In this document: positions 1 through 8,118 of the stretch, in pieces
Position numbering within the stretch: position 1 is the first letter of the stretch
Layout: every line of letters begins with the position of its first letter
Source of the DNA: DASRDR01 sp035550795
GTDB taxonomy: Bacteria > Methylomirabilota > Methylomirabilia > Rokubacteriales > DASRDR01
Direction: 5' to 3'
Length of the DNA: 64,000 nucleotides
Assembly: GCA_035550795.1 (NCBI GenBank)
Contig: DASZOL010000111.1
Location: 62,001-126,000 of the forward strand
Made by a program: the position numbers and the translations under genes
Notes under the pieces: model-generated
Database searches by the model: none
Told to the model about the DNA's origin: nothing
The model's input: only the letters and a program-made list of their open reading frames with translations

Positions 1-43
1 TAGGCTGACATGCGGCGGCGGGCTCTGGCCGGGACAGAGCCGG

Positions 44-49
44 TATAAT
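44..49 (+). promoter_or_regulatory. -10 element, probable leaderless promoter of the M16 gene
   Basis: A perfect TATAAT ends 6 nt before the ATG at 56, so the expected transcription start falls on or next to the start codon. No recognisable -35 hexamer lies at the right distance and there is no Shine-Dalgarno sequence. The same geometry recurs at several other genes in this window. Confidence 0.55.
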
Positions 50-55
50 GCCGCC

Positions 56-1420
56 ATGCGTCTGGCCGTCGTGAGGGGCGTCGTCCTGGCCGCAGTCGTC
101 GCGGGGGTCGCGGCGCCGGCCTGTCCCCAGACCCTGACGCCGCCCGCGGCCGCGCCGTCCCCGACGCCCTGGACGCGCTTCGCGCTGTCGAACGGGATTG
201 TCGTGCTCGTCGCCGAGCGGCCGGGGATCCCGATCGTCATCGTGCGGGCCTCCGTCGAGGCGGGAGCGGCCCTCGATCCGCCGGACAAGGCCGGCGTCGC
301 CAACCTGACGGCGCTGCTCCTCACCCGGGGAAGCGCGTCCCGGACCGCGCTCGAGATCGATCGCGCCATCGAGTACGTCGGCGGGAGCCTCGAGGGCGAG
401 GGAGGACGGGACGCGAGCGAGGTCGGGCTTTCCGTGCTGCGGAAGGACCTCGGACTCGGCCTCGACCTCCTTGCGGATGCCCTCGTGCGTCCGGCGTTCC
501 CGGTCGCCGAGTTCGAGCGGGAGCGCGACGAGGTGCAGGCGTCGATCCGGCGCTCCGAGGAGGATCCGGGCACCGTAGCCGCTCGCATGCTGCGGCGGCT
601 GGTCTTCGGCGAGCATCCGTACGGCCGTCCGGTCATGGGGACCGAGGCCTCGCTCCGTGCCCTCACCCGGGATGACGTGGTAGCCTTTCACCTCGGGGCC
701 TACCGGCCCGAGCGGACGGTTGTCGCCGTGGCGGGGGACGTCAGCGCCCTCGAGGTGCGGACGGCGCTCGAGGCGCGGGTGGGCGGCTGGTCCGTGGGAG
801 CCCCGGCTCCCCTCATTCCGGGTCCGCCGGCGCTCGGGCAGCCCTCCCGGACGGAGGCCGCCGACCGGACGCTGACGCAGGCGACGGTCCTCTTGGGCCA
901 GGCGACCGTGACCCGGGGGCATCCGGACTTCTACCCGCTGCTGGTCGCGAGCCAGATCCTCGGCGGCGGGTCGTCGTCCCGCCTCTACACGCGCGTGCGC
1001 GAGGAGCGCGGCCTTGCCTACAACGTCTACGCCCAGTATGCGCCGGCGCGGCTCGCCGGCCTCTTTCTCGTCGAGCTGCAGAGCGAGAACGCCCGGATCC
1101 GGGAAGGCCTGGCCGTGGTCCGCGAGGAGCTGACCCGCCTCCGCCGCGAACGGGTGTCGCAGGAGGAGCTGGCGCGGGCGCGCGCGTATCTGGTGGGAAG
1201 CTTCCCGCTGAGCATGGATACCGCGCAAGACGTGTCGGGCCTCCTCATCGGGATCGAGCGGTTCAAGCTTGGCCTGGACTATCCTGCCCGCTTCCGTCGG
1301 AGCGTGCTGGCGGTGACGGCCGACGACGTGTTCCGAGCTGTGCGGAGCCACTGGGATCCGGACGGCATGAGCCTCGCGCTGGTCGGCAATCTCCGCGAGG
1401 CCGGGATCGGCAGCCCCTGA
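56..1420 (+). CDS. M16-family peptidase, non-catalytic subunit type
   Basis: A 454-residue secreted protein with a signal peptide in residues 1-25, an M16 N-terminal domain (about 40-190) and an M16 C-terminal domain (about 200-385). The C-terminal domain keeps the conserved R-x-GLAY region (residues 314-324). The zinc motif HxxEH expected near residues 80-90 is absent; the aligned stretch reads GVANLTALLLTRG. Known two-subunit bacterial M16B peptidases pair a catalytic HxxEH protein with exactly this kind of inactive partner. The catalytic partner is usually encoded immediately upstream, which here lies outside the window. It probably acts in the periplasm as half of a heterodimeric protease. 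The ATG start follows a TATAAT by 6 nt. Confidence 0.88.
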   Translation: MRLAVVRGVVLAAVVAGVAAPACPQTLTPPAAAPSPTPWTRFALSNGIVVLVAERPGIPIVIVRASVEAGAALDPPDKAGVANLTALLLTRGSASRTALEIDRAIEYVGGSLEGEGGRDASEVGLSVLRKDLGLGLDLLADALVRPAFPVAEFERERDEVQASIRRSEEDPGTVAARMLRRLVFGEHPYGRPVMGTEASLRALTRDDVVAFHLGAYRPERTVVAVAGDVSALEVRTALEARVGGWSVGAPAPLIPGPPALGQPSRTEAADRTLTQATVLLGQATVTRGHPDFYPLLVASQILGGGSSSRLYTRVREERGLAYNVYAQYAPARLAGLFLVELQSENARIREGLAVVREELTRLRRERVSQEELARARAYLVGSFPLSMDTAQDVSGLLIGIERFKLGLDYPARFRRSVLAVTADDVFRAVRSHWDPDGMSLALVGNLREAGIGSP

Positions 1421-1421
1421 C

Positions 1422-2087
1422 GTGTCCTGCCACGAGATGGTTCGACGGCCGTCGGGAGCCCGTGGGAGCTCCCTGCCGCCGGCTGGGAAACCGACGAGCG
1501 CCGGCGCGCTCGGCGTGGCGCTCGCCCTCGCCGGCCTCGTCCTCGGCGGCGCTCCCGCCCCCGCTCAGGCGCTGGACGGAGACCTGACCGCCGAGGGCGT
1601 CCGGGAGGCGGTGAACGCCGGGATGGCCTCGATCACGCAGGAGGAGTTCGGCGAGGAGTGGCAGCTCCGGTTGCCCGGGGGGGAAGAGATCGCGGTGAGC
1701 ACCCCCTTCTCGCGACTCGCGCTCGCCGCCCGCCAGGCCGCGATGAAGGGTGACTCGCTGACGGATCGGCAGCAAAAGGAGCAGATCGACCGCGGGAGGG
1801 GCCGGATCCAGCTCCTGGTCACCATGCACGGGGGCCCCTCGCGGAGCTTCGCCCGGTGGTATCAGCCGGTACTCGTGGTGAACGGGCAGGAGATCAAGGC
1901 GATCTTCGTGCAGAACGAGCGGACCCCTCTGCGCCAGGAGGACGGCCGCCTCGCTGCCCGCAACGTGTACGTGTTCCCGCTCGAGGGGCTGCCCGCGAAC
2001 GGCGTCGTGACGTTGCTGGTGCGGGGAGCGCCCCCTGAGCACAAGGAGGTCCTGCGCGCCAAGCTGGACCTCGGCAAGTTCCGCTGA
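1422..2087 (+). CDS. secreted protein of unknown function
   Basis: I do not recognise the family. The GTG start at 1422 lies 1 nt after the stop of the M16 gene, so the two are probably cotranslated; an in-frame ATG at 1437 is an alternative. An unusually long basic N-region precedes a hydrophobic stretch (about residues 28-45, ending APAQA) that looks like a signal peptide, leaving a mature domain of about 175 residues with no cysteine. The mature part is mixed charged/hydrophobic with a beta-rich second half (repeated VLVV and IFVQ type strands), suggesting a small periplasmic beta-domain. Its neighbours (M16 protease subunit and thioredoxin-like protein) hint at envelope protein quality control, but that is only context. 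Confidence 0.72.
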   Translation: MSCHEMVRRPSGARGSSLPPAGKPTSAGALGVALALAGLVLGGAPAPAQALDGDLTAEGVREAVNAGMASITQEEFGEEWQLRLPGGEEIAVSTPFSRLALAARQAAMKGDSLTDRQQKEQIDRGRGRIQLLVTMHGGPSRSFARWYQPVLVVNGQEIKAIFVQNERTPLRQEDGRLAARNVYVFPLEGLPANGVVTLLVRGAPPEHKEVLRAKLDLGKFR

Positions 2088-2118
2088 CCCCACTCATCGA
2101 AGAAGGAGACCGTGCTCG

Positions 2119-2619
2119 ATGGTCACCAAGCAGCGATTCGCCCAGGGCATGACGTTCCAGCAGTACCTCGATCAGATGACCACCAACAAGGACAAGTTTC
2201 TGGAGACGATGGCAGCGGTGCGGGTCGCCCCCGAGGACCGGGCGGTCTTCGCCAGCCGCCCGGAGAAGCTCAACGTCCTCGTCCTCACGGAGGACTGGTG
2301 CGGGGACGCGCTCACAAACCTTCCGGTCCTCGCCCGGATGGCCGAGGGCGCCCCGAATGTCGAGCTGCGCATTTTCCTCCGGGACCAGAACCCTGACCTC
2401 ATGGACCAGTACCTCAACCGCGGCCTCTTCCGCTCGATCCCCGTCTTCGTGTTCTTCGACGGCGACATGAAGGAGGTCGCCCGCTTCGTCGAGCGTCCGC
2501 CCAAGGTCACGGAGTACATGGAGCAGAAGCAGCTCGAGCTGCGGCGCCAGATGCGCGCGGAGCACGGGGAGGAGTGGCGGCGGTCGGCCGCGGAGGAGAT
2601 TCGCGCGCTCCTCGCATGA
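2119..2619 (+). CDS. thioredoxin-family protein (Thioredoxin_9 type)
   Basis: A 166-residue protein without a signal peptide. Residues 52-112 form a thioredoxin core: strand LNVLVLT, then DWCGD (W60-C61-G62-D63) where thioredoxin has WCGPC, and the cis-proline segment SIPVFVFF (P108). Only the first active-site cysteine is present, so it cannot cycle a CxxC disulfide alone; single-Cys members are typical of the cytoplasmic thioredoxin-like family with a WCGD motif. A charged helical tail (130-166) follows. An AAGGAG sits 10 nt before the ATG. The stop codon overlaps the start of the next gene (ATGA), so translation is coupled to the acyl-CoA ligase. Confidence 0.85.
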   Translation: MVTKQRFAQGMTFQQYLDQMTTNKDKFLETMAAVRVAPEDRAVFASRPEKLNVLVLTEDWCGDALTNLPVLARMAEGAPNVELRIFLRDQNPDLMDQYLNRGLFRSIPVFVFFDGDMKEVARFVERPPKVTEYMEQKQLELRRQMRAEHGEEWRRSAAEEIRALLA

Positions 2620-4091
2620 ACGTCGCCCATTTTCTCGAGGCGAGCGCGCGGCACCTTCCTGACCGGACCGCTCTCCTCTTCGGGGCCGGGCGCTTCACCT
2701 TCGCCGAGCTCGACCGGGAGGCCGGACGGGTCGCGGCAGGCCTCGCGCGGCTCGGCCTGCGGCCCGGGGAGCGCGCCTGCCTCCACATCGGAAACCGACC
2801 GGAGTTCGTGCTCGCCTACTTCGGCTGCCAGAAGCTCGGGGTGACGCCGGTCGCGCTCAACGTCGCCTACGTGCGCGACGAGCTCGCGTACATCATCCGG
2901 GACAGCGAGGCGGCGGCCGTCGTCAGTGGCCCGCCCTTCGCCGCCCAGCTCCCGCCTGCGGCGGAGACTGCGTCGGTCCGGGTGCGGGTCGGCACCGGGG
3001 AGCCGGGGGCCCCGGCCTTCGGGGCGCTGCTTGCCGACCCGCCGCTCCGGGCCCGCGACGCCGACCGCGACGACGTGGCCGCCGTCCTGTACACGTCAGC
3101 CACGACCGGCCGGCCGAAGGGTGTCATGCTCACCCACGCCAACGTCGTGTCGAACACGCATGCGACCGTGCACCACCTCGGGATGACACCCGACGATCGC
3201 GGACTCTGCGCGCTCCCGCTGTTCCACTGCTTCGGTCAGAACTTCATCATGAACGCGCTCGTGGCGGCGGGCGGAACGCTGGTCCTGCACGAGCGATTCG
3301 TGCCCGCCGACTTTGCGGCCGCGATTGCCCGCCACCGCGTCACCATCCTCTATGCGGTGCCGACGATGTACATAGTCCTGCTCGCGGGGGGCCTGGCGGC
3401 GCACGACCTCTCGTCGCTTCGGCTCGCCTTCTCGGCGGCGGCGATGCTGCCCGGCGACGTCGAGCAGCGCTGGACCGCGGCGACCGGGCTTCCGATCTCC
3501 CAGGGCTACGGCCTCACGGAGTGCTCGCCGTTCGCCACCTACAACCACGAGCGGGCCCATCGTCCGGGGTCCGTCGGGACCCCGATCGAGAACGTCGAGG
3601 TCCGGGTCGTCGACGAGCACGACCGCGAGGTGCCTGACGGCACCCTCGGCGAGATCGTGATCCGCGGGCCCAACGTGATGCAGGGTTACCTCGGGAAGCC
3701 CGAGGACACCGCCTGGACGCTGCGAGGGGGGTGGCTGCATTCGGGCGACATCGGCCATCGAGACGCTGACGGTTACTTCCACGTCGTCGACCGCGTGAAG
3801 GACATGATCAACGTCGCGGGGTTCAAGGTGTTTCCGCGCGAGGTGGAGGAGGTGCTCTTCGAGCATCCCTCCGTGGCCGAGGCCGCGGTGCTGGGCCGTC
3901 CGGACCCCGTGAAGGGCGAGGTGGTGCGGGCCTGCGTGGTCCTTCGGCCCGGCCTGTCGGCGACGGCGGAGGAGCTCATCGAGGTCTGCCGGGGGCGCGT
4001 GGCGCCCTACAAGGTCCCGGTCGTCGTGGAGTTCCTGCCGGCGCTGCCGAAGAGCCCCACGGGGAAGATCCTCAAGAAGAACCTCCGATGA
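2616..4091 (+). CDS. AMP-forming acyl-CoA synthetase (FadD-like)
   Basis: A 491-residue adenylate-forming enzyme that activates a carboxylic acid to acyl-AMP and then acyl-CoA in the cytoplasm. It shows the P-loop-like YTSATTGRPKG (159-169), the YGLTE adenine/magnesium motif (298-302), the SGDIG/D-x-F hinge region (376-392) and the catalytic C-terminal lysine in PTGKILKK (K484). Length and motif order fit medium/long-chain or aryl acyl-CoA ligases; substrate cannot be called. The ATG at 2616 is chosen because it overlaps the upstream stop (ATGA) and gives the canonical N-terminus. It is followed by an 11-G run. Confidence 0.92.
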   Translation: MNVAHFLEASARHLPDRTALLFGAGRFTFAELDREAGRVAAGLARLGLRPGERACLHIGNRPEFVLAYFGCQKLGVTPVALNVAYVRDELAYIIRDSEAAAVVSGPPFAAQLPPAAETASVRVRVGTGEPGAPAFGALLADPPLRARDADRDDVAAVLYTSATTGRPKGVMLTHANVVSNTHATVHHLGMTPDDRGLCALPLFHCFGQNFIMNALVAAGGTLVLHERFVPADFAAAIARHRVTILYAVPTMYIVLLAGGLAAHDLSSLRLAFSAAAMLPGDVEQRWTAATGLPISQGYGLTECSPFATYNHERAHRPGSVGTPIENVEVRVVDEHDREVPDGTLGEIVIRGPNVMQGYLGKPEDTAWTLRGGWLHSGDIGHRDADGYFHVVDRVKDMINVAGFKVFPREVEEVLFEHPSVAEAAVLGRPDPVKGEVVRACVVLRPGLSATAEELIEVCRGRVAPYKVPVVVEFLPALPKSPTGKILKKNLR

Positions 4092-4095
4092 CCCC

Positions 4096-4106
4096 GGGGG
4101 GGGGGG
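4096..4106 (+). repeat. homopolymeric G11 tract
   Basis: Eleven consecutive G residues start 4 nt after the stop of the acyl-CoA ligase. With the downstream CCCTCCCCC at about 4124-4132 it can form a GC hairpin that may act as a terminator before the regulator gene. Such tracts are also prone to sequencing or replication slippage. Confidence 0.6.
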
Positions 4107-4160
4107 CTGCACGCCCTCCCCCAAAGGGCATCCCCGTGTTACGCTTTGATACAGGTGGCC

Positions 4161-4736
4161 ATGGCGCAGGTTGGTGTACTGCTCGTGGACCCGGGTCAGA
4201 CGCTGATGGGGGGTATTCGCCAGTCCCTCGAGGGACACCCCTACCAGTTGAGGCTCGCCGGGTCCGCGGCGCACGCGCTGGATGCGATCGGCGGGGGAGA
4301 CATCGAGGCGGTCCTGGTGACCCTCGGCGGGGGAAACGGCGGTGGAGGTGCTCTCATCGCCGACATCGTCGGTCGCTGGCCCGATCTCCCGGTCGTGGCC
4401 GTGACCGAGCCCGGCGCGCGAGCGCAGGGGTTCCAGGCGCGGGCGGCGGGCGCGTGGGACTACCTCGAGCCGCCGGCCGACCTCGTCCCCGAGCGACTGC
4501 TCACGGTGCTCGCGAACGCGCTGGATCGCCGGCGCCTGCGGCGCGAGCTTCGCGTGGCCCATGCTGCCGCCCCCGAGACGCTGAACCTCGAGGCGCGTGA
4601 GCGCCAGGCGATCCTCGCGGCGCTCGAGGCGACGCGCTGGAACAAGCAGGCCGCGGCGCGGCTCCTGGGCCTGCATCGTCCGACGCTCTACGCCAAGATG
4701 CGCAAGCACGGGATTCCTCAGGCGCGCCCGCACTGA
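4161..4736 (+). CDS. orphan pseudo-receiver/Fis-type DNA-binding regulator
   Basis: A 191-residue protein with an N-terminal receiver-like alpha/beta domain (1-125) and a C-terminal Fis-type helix-turn-helix (about 147-185; WNKQAAARLLGLHRPTLYAK). The layout resembles NtrC-family regulators without the AAA+ domain, as in PrrA/RegA/ActR-type response regulators. The receiver is degenerate: the strand that normally ends in the phospho-accepting Asp reads AVLVTLGGG, so the Asp is replaced by Thr, although an early acidic residue (LVDP) remains. It probably binds DNA without phosphorylation control. The ATG at 4161 is preferred to an upstream TTG at 4146 because it starts directly at the first beta strand. 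Confidence 0.82.
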   Translation: MAQVGVLLVDPGQTLMGGIRQSLEGHPYQLRLAGSAAHALDAIGGGDIEAVLVTLGGGNGGGGALIADIVGRWPDLPVVAVTEPGARAQGFQARAAGAWDYLEPPADLVPERLLTVLANALDRRRLRRELRVAHAAAPETLNLEARERQAILAALEATRWNKQAAARLLGLHRPTLYAKMRKHGIPQARPH

Positions 4737-4755
4737 CGGCGCCGTCCTCGGTGCC

Positions 4756-4784
4756 TTGCGACCCCCTGCGGCGTGTGCCACAAT
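4756..4784 (+). promoter_or_regulatory. putative sigma70-type promoter of citrate synthase
   Basis: TTGCGA (4756-4761), a 17-nt spacer ending in TGC (extended -10), then CACAAT (4779-4784). Expected start near 4791 gives a leader of about 70 nt to the ATG at 4862. Confidence 0.4.
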
Positions 4785-4861
4785 GAGCAGGGTGTGAGCG
4801 GCCCCCGATGCGGGGCCGCATCTGTTTCGGCCAATACGCACGCGTCAACGGGGGCCGGCCA

Positions 4862-5989
4862 ATGACGACTCCGACGACCAATGCCGGACTTGAAGATGTG
4901 GTCGTGTCGACCTCTGAGATCTGCTTCATCGACGGCGATCGGGGGCGGCTGCTCTACCGGGGCTACGACATCCACGACCTCGTCGCTCACTCCTCGTTCG
5001 AGGAGACAGCCGCCTTGCTCTGGAACGGCGCGCTCCCGAAGCGCGCCGAGCTGGAGAGCCTTCGCAAGGCCCTGGCGACTCAGCGACGGCTGCCCCCCAA
5101 GGTCCTGACGCTGCTCAGGAGCTTGCCGAGGAAGTCCGACCCGATGGACGCCCTGCGGACCGCGGTCTCGGCGCTCGGCGTGTACGACCCCGACGCCGGT
5201 GACGACTCCCGGGAGGCGAATCTCCGGAAGGCGGTGCGCATCCAGGCGCAGGTGCCCACGCTGGTTGCGGCCTGGAGCCGGATCCGAAAGGGGAAGGCGC
5301 CGATCCCGCCGAACCCTCGCCTCTCCATCGCCGCCAACCTCCTTTACATGATTTCGGGCCGGAAGCCGAGCGCCCTCGCCGAGAAGGCGATGGACACGGC
5401 ATTGATCCTCCATGCCGACCACGAACTGAACGCTTCGACGTTCGCCGCGCGGGTCACCGTGGCCACCCTCTCCGACATGTACTCCGGTATCGTGTCGGGC
5501 ATCGGCACGCTCAAGGGGCCGCTGCACGGCGGGGCGAACGTTGGCGTGATGCGCATGCTGATCGAGATCGGGGACGTGGACCGGGCGGAGACGTGGATCA
5601 AGAACGCGCTGGCCCAGAAGAAGCGGATCATGGGGTTCGGCCACCGCGTGTACCATACCGAGGACCCGCGGGCCACGCATCTCCGGCGCCTGTCCGAGCA
5701 GCTTGGTCGAGAGGCGGGCGAGCTCAAGTGGTTCGAGATGTCGCGCATCGTCGAGCGGGTGGTGAACGCCGAGAAGAGTCTGCACGCCAACGTCGACTTC
5801 TACTCCGCGTCCACCTACTATTCCATGGGGATCGACCCGGACCTGTATACGCCGATCTTCGTGGTCTCGCGTGTGTCGGGGTGGACGGCCCACATCCTCG
5901 AGCAGCAGGCCCACAACCGCCTGATCCGGCCGCGCGCCGAGTACCAGGGCTCCCGCCAGGCGACCTACGTCCCAGTCGACCAGCGCTGA
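4862..5989 (+). CDS. gltA: citrate synthase (375 aa, type I short form)
   Basis: Condenses acetyl-CoA with oxaloacetate to citrate, or propionyl-CoA if it is a methylcitrate synthase. All catalytic elements are visible: HADHELN (184-190), the catalytic His in GPLHGGA (H222), GFGHRVY (H261) and the Asp in NVDFYSA (D312), plus the C-terminal arginine-rich RLIRPRAEY region. The 375-residue length matches the short bacterial/archaeal dimeric class rather than the longer NADH-inhibited hexameric type, which has an extra N-terminal domain. An in-frame upstream ATG at 4808 would add 18 residues unlike the family, so 4862 is chosen; a G-rich stretch precedes it. Confidence 0.93.
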   Translation: MTTPTTNAGLEDVVVSTSEICFIDGDRGRLLYRGYDIHDLVAHSSFEETAALLWNGALPKRAELESLRKALATQRRLPPKVLTLLRSLPRKSDPMDALRTAVSALGVYDPDAGDDSREANLRKAVRIQAQVPTLVAAWSRIRKGKAPIPPNPRLSIAANLLYMISGRKPSALAEKAMDTALILHADHELNASTFAARVTVATLSDMYSGIVSGIGTLKGPLHGGANVGVMRMLIEIGDVDRAETWIKNALAQKKRIMGFGHRVYHTEDPRATHLRRLSEQLGREAGELKWFEMSRIVERVVNAEKSLHANVDFYSASTYYSMGIDPDLYTPIFVVSRVSGWTAHILEQQAHNRLIRPRAEYQGSRQATYVPVDQR

Positions 5990-6097
5990 CGGCGGGCCGC
6001 ACTCCACGATGGCCCCCGCCCGGTTGGTGAACCGTCGCGCGGCGCCCGCCGCCTCGGCCGGGGCCGCGCCGCGGCCGGTCGCTCCCCGCGCGTAGCC

Positions 6098-6976
6098 ATG
6101 GCGCGGTTCACGAAGGGGAACGGGCTCGGCAACGACTACCTCGTCATGGAGGAGCGGGAGATCGACTTCCCGCTCGCGCCGGCGGCGGTGCGCTGGATCT
6201 GCCACCGGAACTGGGGAGTCGGGTCGGACGGCATCCTGCTTAGGACCGGATCGAGCGTCGCTGACGTGGGGCTCCGGATCTTCAATCCCGACGGGAGCGA
6301 GGCCGAGAAGTCCGGCAACGGGCTCCGGATCTTCGCCAAGTATCTCTGGGAGCGCGGCGGCCTCCGGACGTCGCCGATGCGGATCGAGACGAAGGGCGGC
6401 GTCGTCGAGGCGGTCTGTCACCTCGCCGGCGAGCGTGTGGACCAGGTGACGGTCGAGATGGGGCGCGCCACCTTCCGCGCCCCCGAGATTCCCATGCACG
6501 GCCCGGATCGCGAGGTCGTCGCGATCCCGCTCCAGGTGGGGGATCGCATCCTCGCCGTGACCTGCGTCTCGGTGGGGAATCCGCACTGCGTGGTCTTCAC
6601 CGACACCCTCGACGACGACGAGGTCCGGCAGCTCGGGCCGCGGATCGAGACGCACGCGGCGTTTCCCAACCGCACGAACGTGCAGTTCGCGCGCGTGCGG
6701 GCGCGGGACCGGGTGGAGATCCGCATCTGGGAGCGCGGGGCGGGATGGACGCTCGCGTCGGGGTCGTCGTCCTGCGCCGTCGCGGCCGCGGCGGTCCGCA
6801 ACGGCCTTGCCGGCGGCCGGACCACCATTCAGAGCCCGGGCGGTGAGCTGGGCGTGGAGGTCCGGCCGGACTGGTCCATCCGCCTACGGGGACCGGTGGC
6901 CGAGGCCTGCGAAGGGACGCTCGCACCCGAGCTGGTGCGCGCCCTCCGCGAGGGCGCTCCACTCCCATTCGAGTGA
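6098..6976 (+). CDS. diaminopimelate-epimerase homologue with Ser/Ser in place of the catalytic cysteines
   Basis: A 292-residue protein of the DapF fold: FTKGNGLGNDYLV at residues 4-16, FNPDGS (62-67), GNPH (160-163) and ERGAGWT (212-218) all match. Canonical DapF uses one Cys before GNG and one in the C-G-T/S-G motif as the two acid/base residues. Here these positions read KSGNGLR (Ser72) and ASGSSSC (Ser221). Both catalytic thiols are therefore missing, although the binding-loop asparagines remain. Either it is a divergent isomerase using serine chemistry, a binding protein, or an enzyme on another substrate. It is followed after 7 nt by a class V aminotransferase, so a joint role in amino-acid metabolism is possible. 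I withhold the symbol dapF for this reason. Confidence 0.85.
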   Translation: MARFTKGNGLGNDYLVMEEREIDFPLAPAAVRWICHRNWGVGSDGILLRTGSSVADVGLRIFNPDGSEAEKSGNGLRIFAKYLWERGGLRTSPMRIETKGGVVEAVCHLAGERVDQVTVEMGRATFRAPEIPMHGPDREVVAIPLQVGDRILAVTCVSVGNPHCVVFTDTLDDDEVRQLGPRIETHAAFPNRTNVQFARVRARDRVEIRIWERGAGWTLASGSSSCAVAAAAVRNGLAGGRTTIQSPGGELGVEVRPDWSIRLRGPVAEACEGTLAPELVRALREGAPLPFE

Positions 6977-6983
6977 GGTGGCC

Positions 6984-8114
6984 ATGCCCGGCCTGATCCC
7001 GAAGACGTCGTTCATCGGCATCGAGCACGTCGCCCACCTCGCGACGGGTGGGGAAGCCCCGGTCCTCCGCGCCAACCTCCAGGCCGCGACCCGGTTCCTG
7101 TTGGACAAGGGCGACGGCATGCCGGGGCGCGAGCGCTTCTTCACGACCGCAGACCGCACCCGGGCCGCCCTCGCGGTCCGCCTGGGCGGTCGGGCCGAGG
7201 ACATCGCATTCCTCGGCAGTGCATCCGAGGGTCTGCACGTGGCGTCCGAGGGGATCGACTGGCGCCCCGGGGACAACGTCGTGGTGGGCCAGAGCGAGTT
7301 TCCCTCGGTCCTCCTCGCCTGGCAGCGGCTGCGACCGCGCGGCGTCGAGGTTCGCGCGGTCGGGCGGGAGGCGGTGGTGGCCCCCGCCGAGTTCGCCGGC
7401 GCGGTGGACGGGCGGACGCGTGTGATCGCCGTGAGCCACGTGGCCTATCTCACCGGCGCCCGGCACGATCTCCGCCGCCTGCGCGGCCTGGCCGACCGGG
7501 TGGGGGCTCGGCTGGTCGTCGACGCGTCGCACGCCCTCGGCGTGGTTCCCGTCGACGGCACCCTCTGCGACGTGGTCGTCGCCTGCTGCTACAAGTGGCT
7601 GCTCGCCGTTCACGGCGTGGGCGTGTTCTACGTGAACAGCCGCCGCTGGCCCGACCTCGCGGCGCCCTGGGTCGGCTGGCACTCCACGCATCGCGAGGAG
7701 GACTGGCGGCGCCGCACGGAGTACCGCCTGCAGGCGGACGGATCGCGCTTCGAGGCCGGCAACCCCCCGTTCCTGCCCGTCTACATTCTCGACAGCGCGC
7801 TGCGCGTGCTGGACGCCCTGGATCCCCGCGCCGTCGAGGCGCACGTGCTCGCGCTCGGCGGGACGCTCCGGGCCGGGCTGGTGAAGCTCGGCCTCCCGGT
7901 CCTGACGCCCGAGGCCCCCGAGGAGCGCGCGGGTAACCTCGTCTTCGCCACCGACCGCTCGGTGGATGTCGAGCATGCCCTCCGGAGCGCCGGCGTCCTG
8001 GTGTGGTCGGGCGATGGGCGGGTGCGCCTCTCGGTGCATGCGTACAACGACGAGTCCGACGTCGCGCGCGCCCTCGCGGCGCTCGGAGACCTAGCGGCGC
8101 GCGGCGCCGTCTGA
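6984..8114 (+). CDS. class V aminotransferase (cysteine desulfurase/isopenicillin N epimerase-like)
   Basis: A 376-residue fold-type I PLP enzyme. The Asp contacting the pyridine nitrogen and neighbouring His are in VVDASHALG (D180, H183), and the Schiff-base lysine is in CCYKWLLAVHG (K204). No catalytic cysteine loop typical of NifS/SufS desulfurases is visible in the C-terminal half, so an aminotransferase, epimerase or lyase role is more likely. The ATG at 6984 lies 7 nt after the DapF-like gene, with GAGGTGG as ribosome binding site, so the two are one operon. Confidence 0.87.
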   Translation: MPGLIPKTSFIGIEHVAHLATGGEAPVLRANLQAATRFLLDKGDGMPGRERFFTTADRTRAALAVRLGGRAEDIAFLGSASEGLHVASEGIDWRPGDNVVVGQSEFPSVLLAWQRLRPRGVEVRAVGREAVVAPAEFAGAVDGRTRVIAVSHVAYLTGARHDLRRLRGLADRVGARLVVDASHALGVVPVDGTLCDVVVACCYKWLLAVHGVGVFYVNSRRWPDLAAPWVGWHSTHREEDWRRRTEYRLQADGSRFEAGNPPFLPVYILDSALRVLDALDPRAVEAHVLALGGTLRAGLVKLGLPVLTPEAPEERAGNLVFATDRSVDVEHALRSAGVLVWSGDGRVRLSVHAYNDESDVARALAALGDLAARGAV

Positions 8115-8118
8115 TTCG

